A stretch of DNA of 64,000 nt from Cylindrodendrum hubeiense (lineage: Eukaryota; Ascomycota; Sordariomycetes; Hypocreales; Nectriaceae), in NCBI GenBank assembly GCA_014621425.1, contig JAANBB010000178.1, positions 1 to 64,000 on the forward strand. Direction: 5' to 3'. Shown in pieces: positions 23,990-34,877 of the stretch; the first letter of the stretch is position 1; the number at the start of each line of letters is the position of its first letter. Under the pieces are notes generated by a model, which had not been told where the DNA came from, searched no databases, and saw only the letters and a list, made by a program, of their open reading frames with translations. A program made the position numbers and the translations under genes.

Positions 23990-26900
23990 CTACCAGTCGT
24001 CGTCATCGTCCTTCTCCTTCTGCATTGCGTTCTTCCTGGCAAGTAGGGCATCTGCCAAGCTGCCTGCAAGGCTGGGCGTCGGCGTGTTGCTGCGGCTGCC
24101 GTCAGAGCCGTTGGCTCCGTTGAGGCTCATCCCCGAGTCACGCTGCTGCAGGTCGGCTGGCTTGCGGTGTGCAGCGGGGCGTTTGGCCGGAGGTTGCGGA
24201 GGCGCCGGCTTGGCCTTTGCGGCAGGCGGAGGCGGAGGTGCACGAGGTGCGGGGGGAGGCGCCTGCTCTTCGACATATGCAGCCGGAACCCAAGCTTGTC
24301 CAGGTCCCTTCTTTGCTAGCCACCAGCCTATAAGAGTGTTAGTCGAGGAATCTACAATATACTGACTTGCAGATAGTGCCTGGGGGGTGGGGGGTACTGA
24401 CCGTTGCTCTCCTTTTGGACAATCTCGACCATCTCGCCGGCCGAAATGGAGAGTTCGTTCTCCTTTTGGCCAGAGAAGTCGTACAGCACCTTAGCTATAA
24501 TCTTAGGCTTTGAGGGAGCAGCAGCGGGAGGCGGTGGAGGGGGCACGCGCGTAGCACTGGCACCTGTGCTGCCCTGGTTTCTCGTGTGGTTGGCAATGGG
24601 CTTATGGGCGGCCGGAGCAATCGCGCTGGCCACCGCAGCACGGGGGTTGATGGGCGGCGTGGGCCTTGGAGTGGGAGCTGGAGCTGGGGCGGCAGCGGCA
24701 GCAGCTACCGCAGCAGGTGGTTGGGGAACTGATCTGGAACTAGCACCGGGTCGTGCTTGAGGAGTTCGGCCGCCGGTAATGCGAGATGGTCGGCCTCCAG
24801 GGCCACCCGGCTTGATCAGCTTGCCACGAGTGATCGGTCGAGCCGGAACTGGCTTGCCCTTGGGAGTGGGCTTCGAACCAGAGTTGGGGGGCTCGCCGGG
24901 CTGCGTATGGACAGCACCGCTCTTGTAAAAGTCCACTGGCTGTGGGGAATCCTTCAGGACCTTGACCTGCTGCATCTTGTTGGGCTTCTTGGCGTATTCG
25001 ATGGTCTCGCCAATCTTGAGGCTGAAGCCTCCTGGCATCACCCGCTGCATCTGAGTGAACATCTCGGTCTTCAATACACAGTTCATCAGAGGATCGGGCT
25101 CTTGTGGGGAGCCGATACCAAGGGAGAACCAATCATCACGAGCCGTCGACGTGCCAATGAACTTGATCGCACCCAATGGCCACGCCTTCTCAACGTTGAT
25201 CTGGCGTTGGCCATTTACGAGCATCTGGACAATGACGTAGAACTTGCTGTTTGTAACAATAATGACTCTTGGGACAGGTTTACTCGAGCGACCGAACTTG
25301 GCTTCCAGAATCTCACCTCGGCAAGAGAAGAGAGTCTTCTCAGTAGAGCCGATGTTCGCAGCGTTGCGAATCTGGGCTCCGGGACCATTGGCAGCGTTGA
25401 TGCCCAAATAATCGCCAAGGAACCTTCGGGAGCCAAGCAAACTCATGCGCCGCCTCTCCTTGCGACCCTGGAGCACTCGGTGGCCTTGGTCACGAAGTTG
25501 CAGGTACTCGGCACCAGTCCGCTTCTTCCTCCAGAATCGCTGAATTCGAGTGGCAGACTCGGCTCGGTAGGCAAGGTAAGCCCTCCACATTCTCTGGATT
25601 CGGGTGGCCATGTTGTGCCAATATCTGTCTCTCATGTGTTCAAGCGCAAAGAGGGTTTCTGGAGCTTTGATGAATGCCTTGGTGACACCCATCTGCCACT
25701 CCTCCTTGGGGATGCTCGTGTCCTTGAGGATCTGCTTAACAGCATTCTCATTGGATCCCTGCCAGGTATACTCACCCGCATACGATGTGGCGGGCGACAG
25801 GAGGAAGAAGCGGTCGACGAACTTGTCAAAGTCCTGACGGTAGGCAAAACCAGCACGGCGGATACGCACGTTTTCTTGCAAACCAAGATACTTGATCTGA
25901 TGCAATACATTGGGGCTGTTGTACTCGGTCGGCGACTTGTTCTCGTTCGGCTTGATGGTACGGATATAAGAGGGTTGGCACTTCATCAGAGTATCGACCA
26001 GGGCATTCGCGGATGTTCGAATTCTGTCTCCTGCAGAGGGAGGCTGCTTTCGGTTGTCCTGGTCGACTTGGTGAGGGAAAAGAGTATGCACAAACTGGTT
26101 GCCGCTGTGCTGGAAAAGGTTGAGGAGACCCTTGAGAAGCTGATCCTTATTCTTGTCCGTGATTCCATCCACGGTGTAGCTGACGTCACCGGCGTAGTGC
26201 TTGATGATGAAGTTGCCCTGTCGAGGAGTGAGATGGGCATGTGACATGCCGTTGATGCTTTGCATGAAGGTTCGGTCACACGCAGCTGGGTCGGCGTGAG
26301 CTGTCTTGGTCGCATCCTTCATCGCGGAAAAGATACCAGGAGGTCTGATCTGTTCAATCAAGTCGCACACGACCTTGTTGTCAAAGTAAGTGATGGGCGT
26401 CCACTTGATCTGTTCCCTGGTATACTCCTCCTGCTCAGCCTTCAAAGTGAGCTGAATAAAGATTTGCTGGAGCTTCTCATTGACGTAGTTGATACACAAC
26501 TGCTCAAAACTGTTCTTCTCGAAAATCTCGAATCCATAAATATCTAAAATGCCGATAGTATTGATAGATGATTGCCTTGACTTGAGAGACTTGTTGATGC
26601 GCTCAACGATCCAGTCGAAGAGGTTGCTGTAAATGGCCTTGGCTAGAGCGTCTCGGGTGGATACTGCCTGCGACGGGTTCGCTGGTGACTCGATGACCTC
26701 GCCATTTCGGGGTGTCAAGATTCGAATCGTAATGGCGTGGATGAGTTGATCTGGGGTGACCTCCATGAGGTAGGCGACAAACTCGACAACGGATCTATCC
26801 GTGACCTCAGCATAACCCTCCTGATCTTCTTTGAACTGAATGTTTCCAATCCATAGAACGGCGGCAAGCATTCTGAAGATCTCGTCTTGCTCGGGTTGGC

Positions 26901-27829
26901 TCAAGCCAATGATTTTCATGGCATTGAGAGTGTCTTGGAACTCGGCCACATCGTCGATGCCGTCGACATCGAAGCATTTTGACCGGCTGGTATAGACGTA
27001 GGTTTCGGGTTTTTGGAGGCCAAACATCTCGCGGTATTTCGGAGAGGCAGCCTTGGTGAACTGATAGAAGATGTGGAAGTTTCGCTCGTTTGCGATCTGG
27101 CCCACGACTCGGGTCTTCTCGAGGAGGTAGTTGGTGATGTCGGCACCGATCGGCTCGCCAGCCGTGTTGAAGTAAAGTTGGAGGTATTTACCGAATCGCG
27201 AGGAGTTGTTGTTTCGTAGGGTCTTGGCATTTCCAAAAGACTCAAGCAGCGGATTAGTTGCCAGCACCATGTCCTTGATCTCCTTGATGTCGCCTGATTC
27301 GCCGCCCGACACATTTGCAATGTATTGCATGATGCGCTTGGCGGCCTCGGTCTTGCCGGCACCCGACTCTCCCGAAATAATGACACACTGGTTGTCCTTG
27401 TATGCCTTCATGTTGTAGTACGAGGCCTCGGCGATGGCGAAGACGTGAGGGGGCATCTCGAGACGGTTCTTGCCCTTGTAGCTGTCGAGGACCTGGTCGG
27501 TGTAGATGCCCAGATCCCGGAAGGGATTAACGGAAACCAGCACATGGCCGATGTAGGTGTAGATCTCGGCGCCCTCGAAGCGCTTCTTGAGGTTGTCGTT
27601 GATGGCCTCGTTGGACACCTTGCTCAGGAGGGTCAGATCGGAGACGCCAATCTCCTTCTTCTTCGTCGTCTCAAAGGTGGCCTTTTTGGGCTTCCCGCTG
27701 CCGCCGGCGCCGGACGAACCCGCATTCTGAGCGCCCTTGTTTTTGGGACGTCTTGATATACCCTGGAGGTTGGGGGCGCTGGTCAGTGGATGAAGCGGCG
27801 CGGAGGGGTTGGCCTGGCCGTCTTACCAT
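23990..27829 (-). CDS. myoA: Class I myosin (fungal MyoA/Myo1)
   Basis: Class I unconventional myosin, an actin motor of endocytic patches needed for polarised growth; 1233 residues. Exons: 27829-27827, 27762-24402 and 24327-23990. Exon 1 is the single codon ATG, followed by a 64-nt intron; exon 2 resumes [10 protein letters not shown], the usual fungal N terminus. Visible elements: P-loop GESGAGKT (about 132-139), switch I NNNSSRFG, switch [22 protein letters not shown], the VSTRDALAK segment carrying the regulatory TEDS-site serine, two IQ motifs ([14 protein letters not shown] and TRIQRFW, about 718-745), a basic TH1 tail, a Pro/Ala-rich TH2 region, an SH3 domain ([19 protein letters not shown] ... 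GWWLAKK) split by the last intron, and an Arp2/3-binding acidic end DDDDDW. All catalytic motifs are intact. Confidence 0.98.
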
Positions 27830-29721
27830 GGGGGGCGAGTCGGGGGAGGGAGTGGACGAGAGGAGAGGAGGAGGTCGGTGGATCGCTCGTCGACGATGAG
27901 ATTAGACGGGCATCAGGGTTCGGATCCTGTGAGTGAAAGGCGAAAGGCGCGGTGGGAGGAGGGGGAGGGGATGCGATGTTTTACGTATGCCTAGATGTCT
28001 TGACAGCTTGGAGTGTGGCTGGAGTCGAGATTGGTGTTCAGTATGATCTGGTGCCTGACGGGAAGGTGACGAAACGCCGACAATTTTCCGTCATGCACAG
28101 CCCCCTGCCTACGTAGTCAGTGGCGGGGACGTTTTTTTGATGAGTTGTAATGAGAGAGCGTCTATGCGACGACAGGAGAGGAAATCGACTGCGACGCGCA
28201 GTTAGATGCGGTGCACCCGTCTTATTAAGATCTGCCCTGATCTGTATTTCCCAGGATAAACCTCCTTGTTCTCTCTGTCGGCCTGGCAGGGGCATAGCGC
28301 CGCACTGTGGCAGAATCGTCCGTCCCCATCCCCAACTTCCTCCTGGGTGTGTCGTCATTGTGCGTGCGCCGTGGCCGGCCGCTCCTGGGAAGGACCTAAT
28401 AATAAACGACTCCACCCGGCTTCTGGCTTTTCATCTGCACGCGAGGATCTGTCCAAGTTTCCCAGCTGTCGGGAGCTTGTCCGCCAGCGTCGGTTGTTTT
28501 GAGCATCACCACCGATGTCATGCACAGTACGCTGGGTCGTGTTGCGTCTGAGCGCCCTGATCCCTGAGCTCCGTAGCGAGACCGACCGTCACCTCGGATA
28601 GAGCTGGACTCGGGCCTCGACGCTTCTCATGCTATGACTCGACGACAACTAGTTTGTCAGGTCAATGGGTATGAAGTCGTCATGGCACTGGTATATTCGC
28701 CTTGCTTAATAGCGCTCTGGGGTTTAGCCTTGTTCACCTTACCCGCAGATTCCAACTGTGCCCCCGAAATGAGTGGGGTTGACTTTGATCCCGATGGATC
28801 CGGAGGATTAGCCGCTCTCATTATGGATTTCCCCATACCATCCGAAGTATTGATGAGACAGATCTTCTAGATTACCGTGTTGATGATGAGCCACTGAAAT
28901 AGCTTGTGTTTCATTGATTGCGCCTTGTGCATCCCGGAGAGCGAACTCTCAAGTCGCATGTGTGCTACGTAGTATTGGAACATTGTCACCGTGTCCGTAG
29001 ACATTGAGAGGCGTCTCATATTACATAGAACCTGGATTCCACCACAAACAACGGGAGCTTCCTTGGACGATAGCTTAATCTCAATAGACCTCGAACTTTA
29101 CAATTCTACAAATCATTACGACTCCGGTACTTTGTGCCAATCCCGCAAGCGGCCCACCCTCGGGAACTCAGGAACCCGGCGATCCCATCCGCATCGCCGT
29201 CCCATCGCATCGCATCCACGCCCATCGCCAAAACGCCTTGGCCTGCATTACGTCTCCGCCAAACAAGCTTCCATTCCGCCCAAAAGGCTCCAGCCATCGA
29301 TTAATGCTCCCGCATCACCCTCGGACCTTTTATGCCTCAGGCTGGAACGCCCTATGACGAAGGTTGCCCAGTGGCTGGCGTTGAGTGGTGCAATCCCTGC
29401 TCCTGTGACGCAGGTCGCTCCCGTTGTTGCGGGGTAGCCAGCGATATGTGGCATGCCGATGGTCGAGGTGCTGTGTCGGGCGGGACAATGCTGCGTGCGC
29501 TCAGGTGACGAGACAACACAACATAACATGGCTCGCTGCCGCATCAACGGCCCATCCCCACGCCTTAGTCCGAGCAGATACATAACACCACTGCTGCCGT
29601 CATCTGTGCTTTCGTGCATTGTTTTCCTTTCCTCATTCTCAAGCTCTATCCACATCTAAAATACTTTACCTGACTTACACACTTTGCCTACCACCAACAA
29701 CCGTAGCCTCCAAACTCCATC
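27830..29721. other. Divergent spacer, myosin I / RPEL gene
   Basis: About 1.9 kb between two divergent start codons. Short frames at 28150-28551, 28634-28870 and 28991-29437 show no domains or splice structure. The 60 bases before 29722 are CT/CA-rich, typical of a fungal leader. Confidence 0.55.
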
Positions 29722-30165
29722 ATGACCGACGTCGAGCAGACCCCCCGCTTGATCGATGAGACCCCCATCTCGCCCATCCGTCCCAACCACGGCCGGAAGA
29801 ACTCCCTAGAGAATCATCTCATCCACCGGCCGGAGCGCGCCGAGCTCGTCGACAGTGCGCACATCCCATCCGCCATCATCTGACACCCCTCGCTGACCTC
29901 TTGGCCCCCAAACAGAGAACATTCTGCCTGCTTCCACGGCGGCGCCAGGCCTCCAGGCGCACCAGAAAGAGGTGAGTCAAACTGGGCTTCCACGCCCGAC
30001 GCTGTGTCCCAAGCCACTTTGCTGATGAATGCCGCCACCCGTCTGCAGCTCCAGAAGCACATGCTCGAGGACAAGCTCAACGACAAGATCTCGCACCGAC
30101 CCGCGCCCGAGGAGCTCATCAAGGAAGGTGTCTTGCTCAATGATCCGCGCGCCGAGAAGAAGTGA
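29722..30165 (+). CDS. Small RPEL-repeat actin-binding protein
   Basis: Predicted 101-residue protein, missed by simple frame scans because it is split into three short exons: 29722-29854, 29916-29971 and 30049-30165, with canonical donors (GTGCGC, GTGAGT) and acceptors (AACAG, CTGCAG) and consistent phase. It carries two RPEL motifs, the G-actin-binding element with consensus RPxxxEL...: HRPERAELVDKNIL and SHRPAPEELIKEGVL, separated by a charged linker (QKHMLEDKLNDK). In animals such repeats in MRTF and Phactr proteins bind monomeric actin; in fungi the role is little defined. Most of the protein is these two repeats plus a short N terminus (TPRLIDETPISPIRP). It lies next to the divergently transcribed myosin I gene, so an actin-related role fits the context. 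Confidence 0.85.
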
Positions 30166-31213
30166 GGCGACCGATGACGAGTTACGCCCGGCATCCCGGG
30201 TGGCGCTTGGCTATGATGTAATACAGCGAGGGTTTATCGTTGGTGCGGCCGAAGTGCAAATGGGATACGTGCTATGGGTGAGGGAGGGGAGTGAGCACCC
30301 AGCCTTGGACAAGGGGGCTCTCCCACTTTGGGTTGGACATTCAGGGAACAAATGGGCAATGGGATTTGATATGACAACAGACAGGGCGCTTTTTGGAATT
30401 GGTAACGGAATTTCGCATCGGACTTGTCATTATCAGACAGAACATTAACAAAGAGGAGCAGTGTCTCGTCTACTACGTAGTGCATCGCGCTGTGACTACT
30501 GGCCAATTTAGCGTGCCGCATCGAAAAGTGGAATTTCAGACCCGGAAATAGCAGTGAGCTGCCTAGATTCCCCTCCATCTCAAATCGCCGCGCGCGCGGG
30601 GAGTCCGTCGCACTTTGGGATGGTGTGGGTTTGATGGGGCCTCCCACTGAGACCCCTGTGCGTTGGGCTGCTGCAGGTACCACGATAGAACCCAATCACT
30701 CACTAGAAACCAACCCAATCCATTGGGTGGTGTACCAAATACCCAAAAAGCAGGGAACTAGATGTGAAGAAAATTAGAAAAAGAAAAGATGCAGGGTACA
30801 TGGGGCACAGGATCCCGATGATTTGGGAGAAATTTTTATGATTGCTCTGAAAGGATGTTTCTTCTATGGGTCTCGACTGAAGTAGTTTTGGAAATCCCAT
30901 CTCCATCTTGAAAAACACAAGAGATTACCGAAACAGGGCCTCCAAATGTCAGTGCGGGCCGTGGGGCTCTAACACTGTAAAGAAATGTACATGTACAATG
31001 GTGAAGTTGTAAAGAAAATGACCCAATTCCAATCTCATGCCCTGAGAAAACCCGAAATACCATCTCATCGTCCGTCGCTTATTGATACATGTGGGTGCTG
31101 TCATGCGTGCAACCCGCTAAATCCCAGTCCCGTGCCAAAAACGCCAGTCCGTGCTGTTGCCCAATTCCATCCCAAGTTTCTGTCGTCAGTCTGATGCATC
31201 GCAAGGCGAGTGC
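30166..31213. other. Convergent spacer without gene
   Basis: Only short chance frames are present. It contains presumed 3' untranslated regions of the RPEL gene (+) and of the 91-residue gene (-). Confidence 0.6.
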
Positions 31214-31540
31214 TCAGTTGCGTGGGCGCGTGTACCCGCCCGAGTACTGGGGTTGGGGAGAGTTGACGTCGTAGACGACTTTGTTGTGGCTGATAATGAG
31301 GTTCGGGCCAGAGCTGGAGACGCGAGAGGCATGCTTGGCTAGGGTTGGTGTTAGTGGGGGTCTGGTTGACAGATGCGGGCGAGACTCACAAGCACCGTGC
31401 TCACGGTAGTCGCCAGGGGAGATGGAGCGAGGAGTTGAGCTACCTGATGAGAGGTAGGAGGCAGAGGAGTTGCTGTAGGCACTTCCAATAGAAGGCTCCT
31501 TGGTGTTCTGGTGAATCTGGACAGAGTAGGGGCTGCTCAT
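31214..31540 (-). CDS. Small Ser-rich protein of unknown function (91 residues)
   Basis: Two-exon model: 31540-31390 and 31338-31214, with a 51-nt intron that has a GTGAGT donor, CTAAC branch site and CTAG acceptor. The intron is also readable in frame, so a retained form would be 17 residues longer. The protein begins MSSPYSVQIHQNTKEPS, is rich in Ser/Tyr/Gly with an SSGSSTPRSISPGDY segment, and ends GGYTRPRN. No signal peptide, membrane segment or known domain is seen; it is probably largely disordered. The textbook intron and coding-like composition support a real gene, but I cannot assign a role. Confidence 0.65.
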   Translation of the reverse strand: MSSPYSVQIHQNTKEPSIGSAYSNSSASYLSSGSSTPRSISPGDYREHGACESRPHLSTRPPLTPTLAKHASRVSSSGPNLIISHNKVVYDVNSPQPQYSGGYTRPRN

Positions 31541-34037
31541 GGTGACGGTTGGGGGTTGTTGGTGTTGGTTGTGGGTTTGGCGTTGATGGTAATGTGTATC
31601 GAGGTCAGGAGCGGTGCAAGTGGTAAAACTTGGTCGTTGGCTTTGTGGATATTCGAAAAGGAAGTAAGACTGTCCGGTTGAGTGTTTGTCTGAAGACTGA
31701 GTGATTGATGGGAAGAGAAGACTTGGAGTGAGGACGGGAGGGCGATATTTGTAGCAACCGTCACCACCACCACGGACATGGCAGGCCAGAGTACGTACCC
31801 AGCCCTCATCATGGCTGCCCCTAAACTGCCTGGAGTCACTGGGATTACCAAGAAAGCGCAAGGCAACCTCTGGGCTAACCAGCTTCGAGATTCCAACTGG
31901 TGTGTGAGGAGCCCAGAGGCAGAGGCCAAGTGAGTCAAGTCCGGGCCACCCAAGGATCCGGGTTCACGCCCCCCGGCCTCGGCACAGCAGCGTCCACGAT
32001 GGGGTCGGGGGAGGGAAGACGGGGCGATGCAAATCATTGGGCAGCAAAGGGGGTCAGGGACCTGTCAAAAATGATTGGCAAGGGACTAAGGGCGTCTCGG
32101 GTCGCTGGCATTTCAAGGCGTTGTGCAATAGGCATGGCTTCCGGGTGTCGGTGGCGATTTTTGGCCTCCCAAAATGGCATCACTGGACTGAAGTGTACCA
32201 AGTTATTACAGGGCGGTGCTGGTGCTGTAGCCAAGGCGAACACTCAGGCAACCCAGGCGTCGCCGCGTGCCAGGCAGGGTAAGCCAAGCCAAGGCGTGCG
32301 CCACCCAGGCGCCTTCATGGTCGGCGCCATGAAGAAAAAAATCCGACCAAAAAAGAAACCTGACCGTGAATTACGGTCCTTGTTGCCTGCTAAACCAGGG
32401 GTGAATGAGTGCTGCGGTGTCTCGGTCAGCCCAAGACAGTCTTTCACGGCTGCCATTCGAGACAGATGAGGGGCGCACATACGGGAGTCGCTGTGACTGC
32501 ATGAATGCCACAGGCATACAGGCACCATACAAGGCACCAGCGCACACAAGCTCACACCAGCCATTTTGGACCACGGTGCCGCCGCGTTGGGACTCTCTCC
32601 GGCGAGCTTGGGAAATCCCGGAACCCCAAACCAACGTGTCTCAGGCCGCTAGGTGATATCTCATTTTACCTTTACTTTTTGGTCTTCGTTGCACGCCCCA
32701 GCCCCCATCGACGGGAGGTCTCGACTGGCATCGCCCCGGCTTAGAGCCCTTGAGTCATCGGTGCCCAAGACGCAGAGAATGTGAGCGCCTAAACCCAGCG
32801 ATCCAGTACCTCCCGACGGGAGGGGAAAAAGGAAAAAGGGGCTGATTGCGTCTTCCTGTTTTGGTCCCCTTTGACGTGAATTTTCCTGGAACGAAACGAA
32901 GCCTCAGGGTCGCATGCCCACGCCATGGCTCTTACAGGTTGGTGGGGTCTGGCTGCACAACTGCACGCGCGCATGTTTGGCGTTGGCGGTCGATCCGTCT
33001 TCACTTTGGCTGGATGGGGCCCTGCATCGTCATGCAGGAACTCAAGGATTGGTAGAGCTGCTCATTGGGGCTGGGCCTGGGGTGTCAACACCACTTGTCT
33101 GCGGGGATTCATTCCGAATGCCGTCACGAGGCCTTGTGGTGGTGACGTTGGGAGACCTCCCACCCCACTGCAGGTAAGGTGGTACACTGCGTAATGTTGA
33201 ACTCATTGTGGGCAATTGTTTCAACCTTGCGATAAGACGAGGGCGATGACGACGTACTGGTGGTTGGCGATCAATTCTGGTCATCACTCGCCTCTGTCAG
33301 ATATGGGCCAGTGACGATTGCGCAATGCCGGTTGGGCGCTGGCGAATCCGCGTGCCGCCGGAGAGTTGCACCTTGAAACTGCATATAATTAGATCTCGTA
33401 CTCTGGCTTCGTAGGCAGCGCAGTAAAGCACAGAGCGGGCGAGTTGCTGCCGTCACGAGTCACATGAAAAAGCAAAATGGAGATGTCCGCCCTGTTATTC
33501 CTGTCGCCCTGCGATCGACATTCTGCGTTGGGCGATTGATGTGCGCTGTCGCTATCGCTCGAAGCCAACGTGACTGGCGGTCCAGGGCTTGGTTGGAAGA
33601 GCGCTAGAGTCGCCCGGCGGGTTGTGGGTGGGTGGGCGAGCCCGATCAGTTCCAGCGGTCCGCCGCGGTAGTCGTCCCCTGTTGTCGCCCGATTTGGAAC
33701 AAGCTGTCTGCGCGGGCGGCGATAAGATAGCCCGGGAATACGTGACAGGGCAATCGCTGGGCGCTTGGGCGCCCATTGGCCAATGCCCCTGTGACGCCGT
33801 TCATGACGCAGCTAGAAGCAGCAGAGGTCACCTGGAGACGGGGGAGCTCGGTGGGATGGCCACGTCGCCTGCGATCTCGTAGCCGTCCAACAACCGCATC
33901 GCCGTCACTCCGCCTCCCAAACACCAACACAAACCACCTCCGACGTCACCAGACAGACAACACCCCGTCTGATTCCGCAATCCCGCAATTCCCTGCCCGT
34001 ACCCGAAGAACACTCCCCACCCGCCCGAACCGCCACC
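31541..34037. other. Divergent 2.5-kb spacer without gene
   Basis: Several short Arg/Pro-rich frames appear in both directions with no domain. The 100 bases before 34038 are C/A-rich (leader of the FKBP gene, ending ...CCGCCACC before ATG, a good initiation context). Confidence 0.55.
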
Positions 34038-34877
34038 ATGAAGGCCGCCCTATTCCTCTCCGCCCTGGCCTCTGTCGCCGTCGGCGTCGTCGCTGCCGAG
34101 CCCGAGCTCGAGGTTGACGTGACCGTTCCCGTCAAGTGCGAGCGCAAGACCAAGAAGGGAGACAAGGTAGAGATGCACTACCGTGGCACCCTGCTGGCCA
34201 CTGGCAAGCAGTTTGATGCCAGTAAGTTCCGCCTCGCGGTAAATTGGTTCCCGGCCACTGTCCGCTGATCGCTGACCGCTTCTCAAGGCTACGACCGTGG
34301 TGTCCCCTTCTCTTTCAAGCTGGGTTCCGGCCAGGTCATCAAGGGGTATGTTGCAACCTCGTGACGACTTATTTCAGCCTGATGAAAGCTGACATTGCCA
34401 ACAGATGGGATCAGGGTCTGCTAGACATGTGCATTGGCGAGAAGAGGTTGGTGACGGTCAAATCTCTAGTAGTGCTCTATATTGACTTCATCCTAGGAAG
34501 CTCACCATCCCCCCCGCGTTCGGCTACGGCCAGCGTTCCATTGGCCCTATCCCCGCTGGCTCTACTCTCAGTGCGATTACCCTGTCCTGCTTTTATTGTG
34601 ATACACAGCTGACACCGTATTTGCAGTCTTCGAGACGGAGCTCCTTGGTATCGGAGGCGTCCCCAAGCCCAACCCCGAGGATATTGAGTACATTGTGGTT
34701 AAGTCGGAGACTGCTGAGTCTGCCGAGTCTGCCGAGTCCGCCGAGTCCACCGAGAAGGCTGCCGATGAGGCCGCCGAGGGCATTGCCGAGAAGGTTGCCA
34801 GCGTTGTGTCCGAGGCCACCGAGGCCGCTAAGACGATCGTTGCCGACACCGACGACCCCGGTCACGAGGAGCTGTAG
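34038..34877 (+). CDS. ER-lumen FKBP-type peptidyl-prolyl isomerase
   Basis: FK506-binding protein, a cis-trans prolyl isomerase helping protein folding in the ER; FKBP2-like. Five exons: 34038-34221, 34288-34345, 34405-34446, 34497-34570 and 34627-34877 (202 residues; introns 50-66 nt, phases consistent). A signal peptide occupies about 1-20 ([17 protein letters not shown]). The FKBP domain follows: [59 protein letters not shown] (split over exons), [17 protein letters not shown] and IFETELLGI; the pocket residues Y, F, W and Y are in place. A tail of about 60 residues is Ala/Glu-rich with repeated AES units (about 34713-34760) and ends HEEL, a likely ER-retrieval signal. The extended acidic tail is longer than in minimal FKBP2. 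Confidence 0.93.

Noticed and set aside
24757..26244. 495-codon open frame on the plus strand
   Set aside because: It lies entirely opposite the motor domain of the intact myosin I gene; a shadow frame of conserved GC-rich coding DNA.
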